The notes: generated by a model from the sequence alone, not told the origin. A stretch of 64,000 nucleotides of DNA from Bradyrhizobium sp. (GCF_030693485.1 NZ_JAUYAN010000180.1:35106-99105), one strand, 5' to 3'. Positions 27,793 to 36,936 are shown, counted from the first letter of the stretch. Program-made: numbers and translations.

Positions 27793-27864
27793 ATGACCGC
27801 ATCATTGATCGCACTCGCCCTGGCGGGCCTCGTCGCGGTTGTCGCGTGGGAGGTGTTTCAGTGA
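27793..27864 (+). CDS. Possible single-span membrane peptide (23 aa)
   Basis: MTASLIALALAGLVAVVAWE is a single hydrophobic span; GGAGG is 6 bases before the ATG. Very short, so a weak call. The remaining sequence between repeat C and the terminase gene (27531-27958) shows nothing else I can support. Confidence 0.25.
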   Translation: MTASLIALALAGLVAVVAWEVFQ

Positions 27865-27958
27865 GTGCCGAAATTATCCTGTCTGTGCCGCGCCCGAAAC
27901 ATCACCAGGTGCCAACCGGCTGCATCGGGGCAAACCCCAAAAGGAATCGGGATTGAAG

Positions 27959-28216
27959 ATGGCTAAGGCGCTTACTGAAATCCGTTCGCTGGCGCGAACC
28001 TATACCCGGAGCGCGATTCGGACGCTGGTTACCGTGATGTGCCACCCCAAGACGTCGGCGGCCGCGAAAATCGCCGCCGCGAACAGCATTCTGGATCGCG
28101 GTTGGGGCAAGGCCACTCAACCGAGCGGGAATGGCGAGGACGAACTCCGGAAACTGATCTACAGAATCGAGCGTACCATTGTCCATCCTGAAAATCCCGA
28201 CAGCCAAGGTATTTGA
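27959..28216 (+). CDS. Small terminase subunit-like protein
   Basis: 85 residues: MAKALTEIRSLARTYTRSA, VTVMCHPKTSAAAKIAAANS, ILDRGWGKATQ. The NxILDRGWGK motif with helical N-terminus is typical of short TerS-like proteins just before terL in alphaproteobacterial phages. It would recognise phage DNA for packaging. It overlaps terL by 38 bases. AAAAGGAATCGGG lies before the ATG. Confidence 0.6.
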   Translation: MAKALTEIRSLARTYTRSAIRTLVTVMCHPKTSAAAKIAAANSILDRGWGKATQPSGNGEDELRKLIYRIERTIVHPENPDSQGI

Positions 28217-29465
28217 GCCGCTGCTGGCGCCGTCGCGCTACAAGGGCGCCTACGGCGGCCGCGGCTCGGGAAAATCCCACTTCTTCGGTGAGCTGCTGGT
28301 CGAGAGTTGCCAAGCCGAGCGCGGCACGCTGGCGGTTTGCATTCGCGAGGCACAAAGGACGCTGACGCAGTCGTCCAAGCGGCTGATCGAAAGCAAGATC
28401 GAGGCTCTCGGCCTCGGTCACCAGTTCAAGATCTTCAGCGACAAGATCGCCACGCCCGGCGACGGCGCCATCATCTTCCGCGGCATGCAGGATCATACTG
28501 CGGAGTCGATCAAGTCGCTGGAGGGATTTCGTCTCGCCTGGATCGATGAAGCTCAAAATCTGAGCGCACGCAGTCTGGCGCTGCTGCGTCCCACCATCCG
28601 CGCCGAGGGGTCGGAACTGTGGGCGAGCTGGAATCCGCGGCGCAAGTCGGATGCGATCGACGATTTCTTCCGGGTGAGGCTGCCGGCCGGCACGATCCTC
28701 GTCAACGCCAACTGGCGCGACAATCCCTGGTTTCCAGCCGTGCTGGAGGATGAACGCAAGACGGACCTTTCGCGCTATCCCGAGCGTTACGACCATATCT
28801 GGGAAGGTGACTATGTGAGGGCGTTCGAGGGCGCCTATTTTGCCCAGATGCTTTCCGAGGCTCGGGCGCAGGGGCGGATCGGCAAGGTCTCGGCCGATCC
28901 GTTGCTGCCACTACGCGCCTTCGTCGACATCGGCGGCTCCGGCGCCACCGCGGACGCCTTTACGATGTGGGTTGTGCAGTGGGTCGGACAGGAAGTCCGG
29001 ATTCTCGACTACTACGAGAGCGTCGGCCAAGTGCTGGCGTTTCACGTCAACTGGCTGCGTTCGCGCGGCTATTCCAACGCGATACTCTATCTGCCGCACG
29101 ACGGCGTCAATCGGAACAACATCACCGGCAAGCGCTACGAGGATCATCTGCGCGACGCCGGTTTCAACGTCGAGCCGCCGGTAAAGAACCAGGGCAGGGG
29201 CGCTGCGATGATGCGCGTCGAGGCGCTGCGAAGGCTCGGGCCACAGATCTGGTGGAACGAGGCGACCACCGAACCCGGCCGCGACGCCATCGGCTTCTAT
29301 CACGAGCGCAAGGACGACGTTCGCAATGTCGGCCTCGGACCGGAGCATGACTGGTCCAGTCATGCGGCGGACGCGCTTGGCTTGATGGCGATCTGTTACC
29401 AGGAGCCGGGGCGGGCGGGGAGTTTCAACCGTCCGATCCGGTATCGGGAGCAGGGGTGGGTATGA
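28179..29465 (+). CDS. Phage terminase large subunit (PBSX type)
   Basis: 428 residues. Walker A GGRGSGKS (26-33), Walker B LAWIDEAQN, coupling region WASWNPRR, and an RNase H-like nuclease with acidic residues in LRAFVDIGGSG, ILYLPHDGVN and DWSSHAADALG. This is the packaging ATPase/nuclease. The start is probably TTG (28179), since the conserved N-terminus (KIPTAKVFEPLLAPSRYKGAYGG) begins there with no ATG nearby. Confidence 0.93.
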   Translation: MSILKIPTAKVFEPLLAPSRYKGAYGGRGSGKSHFFGELLVESCQAERGTLAVCIREAQRTLTQSSKRLIESKIEALGLGHQFKIFSDKIATPGDGAIIFRGMQDHTAESIKSLEGFRLAWIDEAQNLSARSLALLRPTIRAEGSELWASWNPRRKSDAIDDFFRVRLPAGTILVNANWRDNPWFPAVLEDERKTDLSRYPERYDHIWEGDYVRAFEGAYFAQMLSEARAQGRIGKVSADPLLPLRAFVDIGGSGATADAFTMWVVQWVGQEVRILDYYESVGQVLAFHVNWLRSRGYSNAILYLPHDGVNRNNITGKRYEDHLRDAGFNVEPPVKNQGRGAAMMRVEALRRLGPQIWWNEATTEPGRDAIGFYHERKDDVRNVGLGPEHDWSSHAADALGLMAICYQEPGRAGSFNRPIRYREQGWV

Positions 29466-29747
29466 GGAGCAGGCGAAACGATTACTCGACCCGCGCTTTC
29501 GTTGCTCACCAAGCTGAATTGTCACAGCGCGACAAATCTGAGCCAGTCGCCGGTACGCATGGGTGGCCTTCGGGGCACGTTGCGTCATTCGCCGATCCGG
29601 TTGGCCTGACGATGTGCGTTGGTCGCGCGGACGTGCACAAAAGATCCTGAAACTATCCGCGAAAAGTAACGGGGAGGTACACGAAAGGGTCCGACGGAAT
29701 GTGGAGAACGAACCTGCCGAGTTCTTCGGGCGGACAGGGACGGACTG

Positions 29748-30584
29748 ATGCGTCGAATTGCAGGCCGAGCGATTGCGTTGCTAGCCGTTCTCGGAGCGGC
29801 GCTGGCCTCCGCCTCGCTCGCATATAATGCATGGCGCGACAGCAACGTCAGCACGATCGCCGTCTCCAGATTATCGGACCTCGAGGAGGTGTTCGAGGTC
29901 GATGCCTCGGGCCTTCGGCTGAAAAACCCGGAATTCCTCACGGTGTGCTTCACCGGGGACTATGTACATGCCTTGGAGGATGCGCAGGCCTGGTTCCGTG
30001 CGGACAATACCAGGTTCAGGCGGGCGCTTCGGGCGGCTGGTGGCCGCGCCGATCCGTTCAACGGTAATCAATATGCCTCGATTGTTCTGCTGTCCCACTC
30101 GTCGGCGTTGATTTTGCAGCTCGAGTGGCGAGGGGGATTGCTACTCGGGAATCTTGGCTGTGCCAGTACCGCGGTCGGTGACATCCAGATCAAACGATAT
30201 CAAACCAATCCCACCATCAAGTTCTATCTTCCAAATGCAACGCCCAAATCACCACGTGGCCCGGGGCAGCCACGCGCGACCCTGTGCCAGGAAAAAATGG
30301 AACGACTCGTTGAGTCGATTGATGACCTTTTGGGCAAGCAAGTACTCAAGGATGAGTTTTTCTGGGCCGCGATGAGAAAGTACCTGCCACCTACGGGCTG
30401 CACAGCCGATGAAGTTACTTCAACTCTGAGCAAGTCGAGGTTTCTTGTGGAGCCGCGAGGCGACGGTGCTGGTCAATGGATGCGTCTGACAAACGGACAG
30501 ATGGGCATCCTATTTCGGTTGGACAAGGAAACAGGGAAAATTGACGAGCCTCAACTGATCACACCTGACCGCAGCTTCTCTTGA
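29748..30584 (+). CDS. Membrane-anchored hypothetical protein in a cassette between terL and portal
   Basis: 278 residues with an N-terminal signal anchor (IALLAVLGAALASASLAYNAW), then a mainly periplasmic domain with Cys in FLTVCFTGDY, LGNLGCAST and LCQEKMERL. No known family. It ends just before the GGLLG-motif gene and overlaps the alternative TTG start there. In sequenced phages this slot normally joins terminase directly to portal, so the pair is extra. It may be the partner (for example protective) protein of the next gene; this is inferred. Confidence 0.6.
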   Translation: MRRIAGRAIALLAVLGAALASASLAYNAWRDSNVSTIAVSRLSDLEEVFEVDASGLRLKNPEFLTVCFTGDYVHALEDAQAWFRADNTRFRRALRAAGGRADPFNGNQYASIVLLSHSSALILQLEWRGGLLLGNLGCASTAVGDIQIKRYQTNPTIKFYLPNATPKSPRGPGQPRATLCQEKMERLVESIDDLLGKQVLKDEFFWAAMRKYLPPTGCTADEVTSTLSKSRFLVEPRGDGAGQWMRLTNGQMGILFRLDKETGKIDEPQLITPDRSFS

Positions 30585-30610
30585 GGTTCGTAGTACGGAG
30601 CAATACGTCG

Positions 30611-31747
30611 ATGCCAGACAGGATCTATGTCACCTATACGCCAACCGGCGGCCCGGAAAGTTATCATACGGCGATCCACTATGAGCGCACGGACTCCGCC
30701 GGCAATATCATCAGGCATGACGTTATTGAAGCAGACCCCGAAAAAGAACACCTGGGCATCCCAGAAAAGGCACACGGCGTCATGGAAGAGGCACTGCGCA
30801 CGGACCACGGTCCGTCTCGCTTCGGCCGGGTTAAGGCAACTATTCGTGGCAATCAAGCGAGAGACCCTCGAAAGTTCCGGAGCGACGATCCAGATGCTCC
30901 CTATGAGGTCATTGCGGAGGGTGACGATCTCAGCGGCCATCTCTCGCGGATGCAGCTCTATGCGCATGGGGTCAACCGTGCGGGGTTCGCCTATCGAGGT
31001 CATCGCCAGAACAGCAACACGTTCGCAGGCTGGGCTCTTCGAGCCGGCGAACTTCCGGGACCGCGGGGCGTGGCTCGCGATCCCAAGGGACCCGCCGGCG
31101 AGTTGCTGGAGTTTTTCACGCCGGGCTTGAACGAACCGTGGGAGGCTCCCATCGGCCCGAGCAGTGAGCTAAACGTCCTGCGTGATGTCAGTGGCGGCAA
31201 CGGAAGCCGGAATTCTCTTCCGGCAGACGCCTCCGGTGGTCGTCCCGCTTCGTCAATGCCTGGGCCGCAGAATTCACAAGGGGTACCGCCCGTTCGACGC
31301 CTGAGCGGAAGGCTTGTCGGCGACTCACTCAATGATCGTTTCGGTAGCTGGACTTCCAGCGGTGGAGGCATCAGCCCGCGTAATCCCAACCTGCCGGAGC
31401 CGCCGCCAGAGCCTGGCTGGCCGCCCGGGACGTTTCACGGCGAACCGATGCCGTACTGGATTACGCTACCGCTGAACCGGGATATGTCCGATCATTCCGG
31501 ATCTCTGGGCCATAGCAGCGGGTTTACTGTTCCGGCAGGCGGTTCTGGAGGTGGCAGCACATCGCGCGCGTCGCTGTTCGATCCGCGCGTACCGGCTGCG
31601 CCGCTTGTTCCCGTCGGCAACTCAAACGCCCTGGGCGGGCTCGCGCGGCGGATTGCCGAAATGGCCGGCATCGATCCCGATCATCCGGACCAACCCGTGC
31701 CACCAGCCGGTGGATTGCTCGGGCTCTATTTCGGCGGCCGGCGTTAG
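30611..31747 (+). CDS. GGLLG-motif accessory protein 1
   Basis: 378 residues. The N-terminal globular part starts MPDRIYVTYTPTGGPESYHT, with HTAIHYERTDSAGNIIRHDVIEA; then EDDLSG-like and FAYRGHRQNSNTFAGWALRAGE segments. The second half is Pro/Gly/Ser-rich and ends with GGLLGLYFGGRR (367-378). The FAYRGHRQNSNTF region recalls papain-like or lysozyme-type enzymes weakly. ATG 30611 is preferred over TTG 30581. Shares its GGLLG motif with the proteins at 42201 and 45835. Confidence 0.6.
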   Translation: MPDRIYVTYTPTGGPESYHTAIHYERTDSAGNIIRHDVIEADPEKEHLGIPEKAHGVMEEALRTDHGPSRFGRVKATIRGNQARDPRKFRSDDPDAPYEVIAEGDDLSGHLSRMQLYAHGVNRAGFAYRGHRQNSNTFAGWALRAGELPGPRGVARDPKGPAGELLEFFTPGLNEPWEAPIGPSSELNVLRDVSGGNGSRNSLPADASGGRPASSMPGPQNSQGVPPVRRLSGRLVGDSLNDRFGSWTSSGGGISPRNPNLPEPPPEPGWPPGTFHGEPMPYWITLPLNRDMSDHSGSLGHSSGFTVPAGGSGGGSTSRASLFDPRVPAAPLVPVGNSNALGGLARRIAEMAGIDPDHPDQPVPPAGGLLGLYFGGRR

Positions 31748-31792
31748 GCGCCGCGCAAGCGTTCCCTTCATTCAAAATCGAGACTTTCTCCC

Positions 31793-33931
31793 ATGTCAAG
31801 AATGTCCGTATCCGATCTCAAATCCATGCTCGCTTCCGAGAAAGCCGACGCGCTGGCCGGCATCTCGGCGGCGCGACTGATGGAAGAGCGCGCCGATGCG
31901 ATGGACTATTACCTCGGCGATATGCGCAAGGACATGCCGGCGCAGGATGGCCGCTCGCGCGCGGTCTCGACCGATGTCGCCGACATCATTGAAGGGCTGA
32001 TGCCGTCGTTGATGGATATTTTCGCCGGATCCGACGAGGTCGTGCGGTTCGAGCCGGTGGGGCCCGAGGACGAAGCGGCGGCGCAGCAGGAGACCGACTA
32101 CGTCAATCACGTCTTCATGCAGCAAAATCCAGGTTTTATGGTGTTGTATTCCTTCATCAAGGACGCGCTGCTTTCCAAGGTTGGAATCGTGAAGGTGTGG
32201 TGGGAGGAGCGCGAGGAGGAGAGCCGCGAAACCTACTACGATCTCACCGACGACCAGTTCGCGCTATTGGCGCAGGCGGTGATGGAATCCGGCGGCGTGA
32301 TGAAGATCGTGGCGCATACGGTACTCGGCGCGGGCGATCTTCCAGAAAATCCGGCGCCTCCAATTTCTCCAGCTTCCCCGATCACTCACGACGTCACCAT
32401 CATCTCCACGCGAAAACTCGCCCAGGCCAGAGTGCTCGGCGTGCCGCCGGAAGAGTTCGGCATCGAGCGAGGCGCGCGCAGCATCCGCGATTGCAACTAC
32501 TGCTTCCACGAGGTCGTCACCAAGACCGAAGGGCAGCTGATCGCCGAAGGTTTTGATCGGGAACAGATCAAGTCGCTCGGCGAAACCGCAGGCAATACTG
32601 ACGCCGAGATGCTTTCCCGCGATACCGTCGGCGAAAGCCTCAACACCGGCGCCGGTGACGCGAATTCGGCAACGCGGCTGGTGCGCATCACCGAGCATTA
32701 CGTGCGGATGGATTACGAGGGTAACGGCCGGCCATGCCTCTACCAGGTCGTTACCGGCGGCGATCAAAGCGAGATCCTGCGCAAGGACGGCCGTGAGTGC
32801 ATCACGCCGTTCGACACCATCCCGTTTGCGACGACGACGCCGGTGCCGATGACGCATCGGTTCTTCGGTCGATCGATCGCCGACCTGGTGATGCCGCTGC
32901 AACGGGAAAAGACCGCCCTGAAGCGCGGCGCGCTCGACAACCTCTATCTGCACAATAACCCGCGCGTCGAGGTGGCGGAATCCAACGCCGGGCCGAATAC
33001 GCTTGACGATCTCCTGGTGTCGCGCCCGGGTGGGGTGGTCCGCACCAGGACCGCGGGCGGGTTGAACTGGCAGGTGGTGCCGGACATTACCACGTCGATC
33101 TACCCGATGTTGCGGTATATCGATGCCGAGCTGGAAACCCGCAGCGGGCTGGCCCGGCAAAGCCAGGGCATCGATGCCAACGCGCTGCAGAACCAATCCG
33201 CCACCGCAGTGGCGCAGGTGTTCTCGGCCTCGCAAATGCGCATCAAGCTGATCGCGCGGATCATGGCGGAAGGGGTGCGCGATATCTTCGCGTTGCTGCA
33301 CGGCACGATCCGCAAGCACGGCCAGATCCGAGAGACGGTGCGGCTGCGCAATGCTTGGGTTGATGTCGATCCGCGCGGCTGGAAGACCCGCGACGACATG
33401 ACCATCAATGTGGGCCTGGGCGCTGGCGGAAAAGCGCAGCAATTCGCGCAAGTGATGGCGCTCGCCAACATCCAGAAGCAACTGGTGGCAGGCGGCAAGG
33501 CGCATCTGGTCGGAGATCGCGAGCTTTACAATACCGCGGCGGAACTGACCAAAATCATGGGGCACAAGAATCCCGACCGGTTCTTCTGCGATCCCACCGC
33601 CATTGATCCGCAGACCGGCCAATTGCTGAATCCGCCGCGGCTGCCACCGCCGCCGCCGCCTGATCCCAAACTGCTGGCGCTGCAGGCGAAGGCGCAGGCC
33701 GACCAGGCTGCCGCCGCGCACAAGTCGCAGTTCGAACAGCAGAGGGCGCAAAACGACGCCATCCATCAGCAGGTGAAGACGCAGGCCGAAATCGAACTGG
33801 CAAAGATCAAGGCCGAGCTCAACGCAAAAATGGCGGTGCTCGATGCGCATCTGAAGGCTGCTGTCGAAACGCAGAAAATGCAGCGTTGCAATCCGCCAAG
33901 CTCGCGAGAAGCCGGAGACGACCATCATTAA
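31793..33931 (+). CDS. Phage portal protein
   Basis: 712 residues typical of large podovirus portals: SRAVSTDVADIIEGLMPSL, WWEEREEESRETYYDL, FDTIPFATTTPVPMTHRFFGRS, LVMPLQREKTALKRGALDN, RSGLARQSQGIDANALQNQSATAV. The C-terminus is a Pro run followed by a long Gln/Ala/Lys helix. The dodecameric portal is the DNA gate at the capsid vertex. The last residues (QRCNPPSSREAGDDHH) look unlike coding; see the finding on the 3' end. Confidence 0.85.
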   Translation: MSRMSVSDLKSMLASEKADALAGISAARLMEERADAMDYYLGDMRKDMPAQDGRSRAVSTDVADIIEGLMPSLMDIFAGSDEVVRFEPVGPEDEAAAQQETDYVNHVFMQQNPGFMVLYSFIKDALLSKVGIVKVWWEEREEESRETYYDLTDDQFALLAQAVMESGGVMKIVAHTVLGAGDLPENPAPPISPASPITHDVTIISTRKLAQARVLGVPPEEFGIERGARSIRDCNYCFHEVVTKTEGQLIAEGFDREQIKSLGETAGNTDAEMLSRDTVGESLNTGAGDANSATRLVRITEHYVRMDYEGNGRPCLYQVVTGGDQSEILRKDGRECITPFDTIPFATTTPVPMTHRFFGRSIADLVMPLQREKTALKRGALDNLYLHNNPRVEVAESNAGPNTLDDLLVSRPGGVVRTRTAGGLNWQVVPDITTSIYPMLRYIDAELETRSGLARQSQGIDANALQNQSATAVAQVFSASQMRIKLIARIMAEGVRDIFALLHGTIRKHGQIRETVRLRNAWVDVDPRGWKTRDDMTINVGLGAGGKAQQFAQVMALANIQKQLVAGGKAHLVGDRELYNTAAELTKIMGHKNPDRFFCDPTAIDPQTGQLLNPPRLPPPPPPDPKLLALQAKAQADQAAAAHKSQFEQQRAQNDAIHQQVKTQAEIELAKIKAELNAKMAVLDAHLKAAVETQKMQRCNPPSSREAGDDHH

Positions 33932-34014
33932 GGGATGGGTCGACCGGCTCAATCCGTCATGAAGGCCGGCGCCAGCACTTCAGACCAAGAACGAGAGCAA
34001 AAAGGACGCATCCG

Positions 34015-34314
34015 ATGTCTGACGAGAACAGGCTCGAACAGGCCGCCGCAAGAGCCGTGCGCGCCCAGCAACTACTTGATGATGAAATACTGAGCGAAGC
34101 GTTCGCTTTGCTAGAGGAGAACTACACGGCGGCATGGCGGGCCACCACGATCGATGATGTCGGCGCGAGAGAAAAATTGTTTCTCGCCATCAACGTCGTC
34201 GGTAAGGTGCGCGATCATCTCGGCGTCGTCGTGGCCAACGGCAAACTGGCTAAGGCTGAACTGAAGGAACTGTCGCAAGTAACCGAACGCAGGAAGCGTT
34301 TTGGGATCGTGTGA
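34015..34314 (+). CDS. Small phage protein (99 aa)
   Basis: 99 helical residues: LEQAAARAVRAQQLLDDEILSEAFALLEENY, AWRATTIDDVGAREKLFLAINVVGKVRDHLG. Such short helical proteins follow portals in this phage group; the role is unknown. The ATG at 34015 follows an A/G-rich GAGAGCAAAAAGGACG. Confidence 0.65.
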   Translation: MSDENRLEQAAARAVRAQQLLDDEILSEAFALLEENYTAAWRATTIDDVGAREKLFLAINVVGKVRDHLGVVVANGKLAKAELKELSQVTERRKRFGIV

Positions 34315-34885
34315 GCGTATTCCTTGGCCGTCGCGGGAGGCATATTGTCCGCTGACACCAAAAAAATTCATATGAAACCATTCATACGGTTTATCAGATA
34401 CCCTGAGGGCGATGGTGCTCCACATCTCGACCGAATATGAGATCTTGAAGACGGGCAGCCACGCCAGTTCTCGCGGCACAAAAATTCTCGAAATGTGCAT
34501 CTGACTTGATCCCAGGAATTGACACGTCGGGCAAATCACCGGCATATATTCAACATCGCAAGAATTGAGCCCGCGCCGGAAAATCGGTCGCGGGTTTTTC
34601 GTATCGAGCGGCCGTGTGACAATGGCCGCTATCGCCGCACTCGAAAACCAATTTACCGAATTGGCGATCAGCCAACGCCGACCCTGCCGCCAAGGCAGGC
34701 GCCCGGCCGGGACCTTACGACAGCCGAACCGGAAGCGAAGCTTCCGCGCCATCGCGCGCCCGAGGTCTTCAGACGCAACCCAAATCAGGAATTCAACGGG
34801 CCGGCGCGTCGCCTGGTCAAGGCTTCTGCACGGTACAGCCGATGGCTGTCCGGCGCTGGGCATCAATTTTAGGGAAACAACGACT
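34315..34885. other. Non-coding gap before the capsid gene, holding repeat D
   Basis: 571 bases without a gene I can support. The forward frame is open from 34565 but reads as Arg/Pro-rich non-coding sequence until the capsid ATG. A reverse frame from about 34499 is open (HISRIFVPRELAWLPVFKI) but overlaps the 34015 gene and has no ribosome site. The only clear element is repeat copy D. Confidence 0.5.
34519..34600 (+). repeat. Promoter/hairpin repeat, copy D, inside the prophage
   Basis: TTGACA (34519-34524), 18 bases, then CATATA (34543-34548). The stem AGCCCGCG (34568-34575) and CGCGGGTT (34589-34596) has one G-T pair and is followed by TTTTTC. It lies 286 bases before the major capsid gene. 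Being within the late region, it shows that the element inserted into, or came with, the prophage. Confidence 0.75.
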
Positions 34886-35848
34886 ATGGCCTTACCGACT
34901 TCCACCTTTGCCACCTACCAGGCGGTTGGCAACCGCGAAGACCTCTCGGATATGATCTACCGGATCGATCCGACCGATACGCCTTTCATGAGCGGCGTCG
35001 AGAAAGAGAAGGCGTCCGCTGTCAACCACGAATGGCAGACCCAGGCGCTCGCCGCAGCTTCCGCGGCGAACGCGCAGCTTGAAGGCGATGATCCGACCAC
35101 CACCGCCACGACGCCTACGGTGCGGCTCGGAAATCTCTGTCAAATCTCCTACAAGGTGGCGCGCGTGTCCGGCACCCAGCAGGCAGTCGATCATGCCGGC
35201 CGCGATAACGAACTCGCCTATCAGGAAATGCTGAAGGGCCTCGAACTGAAACGCGACATCGAAACCATCCTGGTCGGCACCAACCAGGCCAAGGTTGCCG
35301 GAGACACCGCCACCCCGCGCAAGACCGCCTCGATCCTGTCGTGGATCGCGAGCAATACCTCGAAGGGGACGGCCGGCTCGCCCGCCGATCCATCCGCTCC
35401 CGACGGTTCCGATACCCGTGACGATGGCACGCCGATCGCGTTCACCGAAGCGCGGCTGAAGAGCGTGTTGTCGTCGATCTGGATCAACGGCGGCAAGCCC
35501 GGAACCATCATGACCGGCGCCTTCAACAAGCAGGTGTTCTCGACCTTCACCGGGCGCGCCACGGCGGTCGAGGAAGCCAAATCGAAGAAGATCGTGGCCT
35601 CGGTCGACGCCTACGAGTCTGATTTCGGCAAGCTCAAGGTGGTGGCGAACCGCTTCCAGCGTCCGCGCGACGTGCTGGTGCTGGAGATGGACAAGTGGGC
35701 GGTGGCCTATCTCAACGGGCGCAACATGATCTCGATCCCGCTGGCGAAAACCGGCGATTCCGATCGGCGCCAGATCCTGGCGGAGTATGCGCTGGTCGCC
35801 CGCAACGAGAAGGCCTCCGGCGGCGTGTTCGACAACACCGCGTCGTGA
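34886..35848 (+). CDS. Major capsid protein (SU10/DUF5309-like)
   Basis: 320 residues matching the DUF5309/SU10-type capsid: FATYQAVGNREDLSDMIYRIDPTDTPFMSGV, NHEWQTQALAAAS, QISYKVARVSGTQQAVDHAGR, ELKRDIETILVGTNQ, and C-terminal WAVAYLNGRNM. It is the HK97-fold shell subunit. The ATG at 34886 is taken because conserved sequence starts there (ALPTSTFATY); AGGGAAAC precedes it. Confidence 0.85.
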   Translation: MALPTSTFATYQAVGNREDLSDMIYRIDPTDTPFMSGVEKEKASAVNHEWQTQALAAASAANAQLEGDDPTTTATTPTVRLGNLCQISYKVARVSGTQQAVDHAGRDNELAYQEMLKGLELKRDIETILVGTNQAKVAGDTATPRKTASILSWIASNTSKGTAGSPADPSAPDGSDTRDDGTPIAFTEARLKSVLSSIWINGGKPGTIMTGAFNKQVFSTFTGRATAVEEAKSKKIVASVDAYESDFGKLKVVANRFQRPRDVLVLEMDKWAVAYLNGRNMISIPLAKTGDSDRRQILAEYALVARNEKASGGVFDNTAS

Positions 35849-35928
35849 GTCTTAGGACGACCATTTCTCGGGGCGGCCCAGCAAGAAGCAGACTTGGCTG
35901 CGGTCGCCCCACATTCTGGAGACCGAAA

Positions 35929-36291
35929 ATGCCGCTTCCCGACCATCACACGCTCAACACGACAGACCTCACCGCTTACACGCCCTCTTGTGGCGCCACG
36001 CCTGTAGCCGCCTATATCCGCATTCCCTTCCGGTGCCGACTTTTGAAAGCGAGCGGCATTCTCGGCGGCACTATCACGATCGCCGACGGCACCGTCACGG
36101 TTTCGGCCAACGCAACGACGCTTGCGAGCTTCACGGTCACGCAGGCAGGTTCGGCTGCGGGGCAACTGTTCTCGGCCAGGCCACCCTCGCCAGCCTACCT
36201 GAACGAAGACGACGTCATCGTGCTGACGCCGACAGGTGCCTCTGGCGCGTCGATCCCGATGCATTTCTCCGTCGCCGTGAGGGCCGCATAA
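35929..36291 (+). CDS. Head-decoration-like phage protein
   Basis: 120 strand-rich residues: AAYIRIPFRCRLLKASGILGGTITIADGTVTVSAN and VIVLTPTGASGASIPMHFSVAV. Position right after the capsid gene and beta-rich make-up fit a decoration or fibre-base protein. No named family. It is closely followed by the gene at 36293. Confidence 0.6.
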   Translation: MPLPDHHTLNTTDLTAYTPSCGATPVAAYIRIPFRCRLLKASGILGGTITIADGTVTVSANATTLASFTVTQAGSAAGQLFSARPPSPAYLNEDDVIVLTPTGASGASIPMHFSVAVRAA

Positions 36292-36292
36292 G

Positions 36293-36604
36293 ATGTCGTT
36301 TTTCCCCAAACAACCATCGTCCCGCTCTGGGGCCACGCAGACAATCGCGTTTGACGCCAGCGTCGCGGTTACCAACGCATTCGGTCCCGAGACCTGGCAG
36401 CTCCGCCTCGTAGCGGATTCCGCCTGCTGCTACCGGGTGGGCGACGGCGCGCAGACCGCGACCGTGGCCGACATCTTTCTTCCGGCCAACACCATCGAGC
36501 ATGTCATCGTCAGTCCAGGTCAACGCATCGCTGCCATCAAGGCAGCCACCGACGGGCTTGTCACGGCGACCGCGGGAACGCTGTGGATTACGGAGATGTC
36601 GTGA
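36293..36604 (+). CDS. Small beta-rich phage structural protein
   Basis: 103 residues: FPKQPSSRSGATQTIAFDAS, TWQLRLVADSACCYRVGDG, HVIVSPGQRIAAIKAATDGLVT, WITEMS. Likely a head-surface protein from its position. One base separates it from the previous gene and its stop overlaps the next ATG (TGATG), so the small genes are translated together. Confidence 0.6.
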   Translation: MSFFPKQPSSRSGATQTIAFDASVAVTNAFGPETWQLRLVADSACCYRVGDGAQTATVADIFLPANTIEHVIVSPGQRIAAIKAATDGLVTATAGTLWITEMS

Positions 36605-36936
36605 TGGGCGGCGTCCTGATCCGGACTCATTTCGACAACAATGGCAGGGACCTTGCGGTCGAGCATGTCCAGGATGTCGAGCCGATCCTGGAGTGGAACC
36701 GGCAATCGCGCCGCGATGAGCAGCACGGCGACTGGGGACGGCACGTCGCGCGCATCCCCAACGTCATCTACGTGCGATGGCTGAACGAGGAACATGCCAG
36801 GGGGAACGTTGCCCTGCGCATGTTCACACCAGAGTTCGACCTCATCGTGCAGAAGAAACTCGGCGATCCCGAATGGGCATACTTACGGACCGATAGGCCG
36901 AAACTGCGGGCCGGCTGGTCAGCGGAGGTATCGTGA
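36604..36936 (+). CDS. Small phage protein (110 aa)
   Basis: 110 residues: RTHFDNNGRDLAVEHVQDVEPILEWNR, NVIYVRWLNEEHARGN, PEWAYLRTDRPKLR. This short family occurs before the head-tail adaptor in podovirus-like prophages; no function is established to my knowledge. The start overlaps the previous stop; the end overlaps the next ATG by four bases. Confidence 0.65.
   Translation: MGGVLIRTHFDNNGRDLAVEHVQDVEPILEWNRQSRRDEQHGDWGRHVARIPNVIYVRWLNEEHARGNVALRMFTPEFDLIVQKKLGDPEWAYLRTDRPKLRAGWSAEVS

Noticed and set aside
32264..33952. 562-codon reverse frame opposite the portal gene
   Set aside because: Shadow of the portal codons; His/Arg/Leu-rich with no domain and no ribosome site.
34111..34499. Reverse ORF with HISRIFVPRELAWLPVFKI
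   Set aside because: Runs through the better-supported 34015 gene on the other strand and has no ribosome site.
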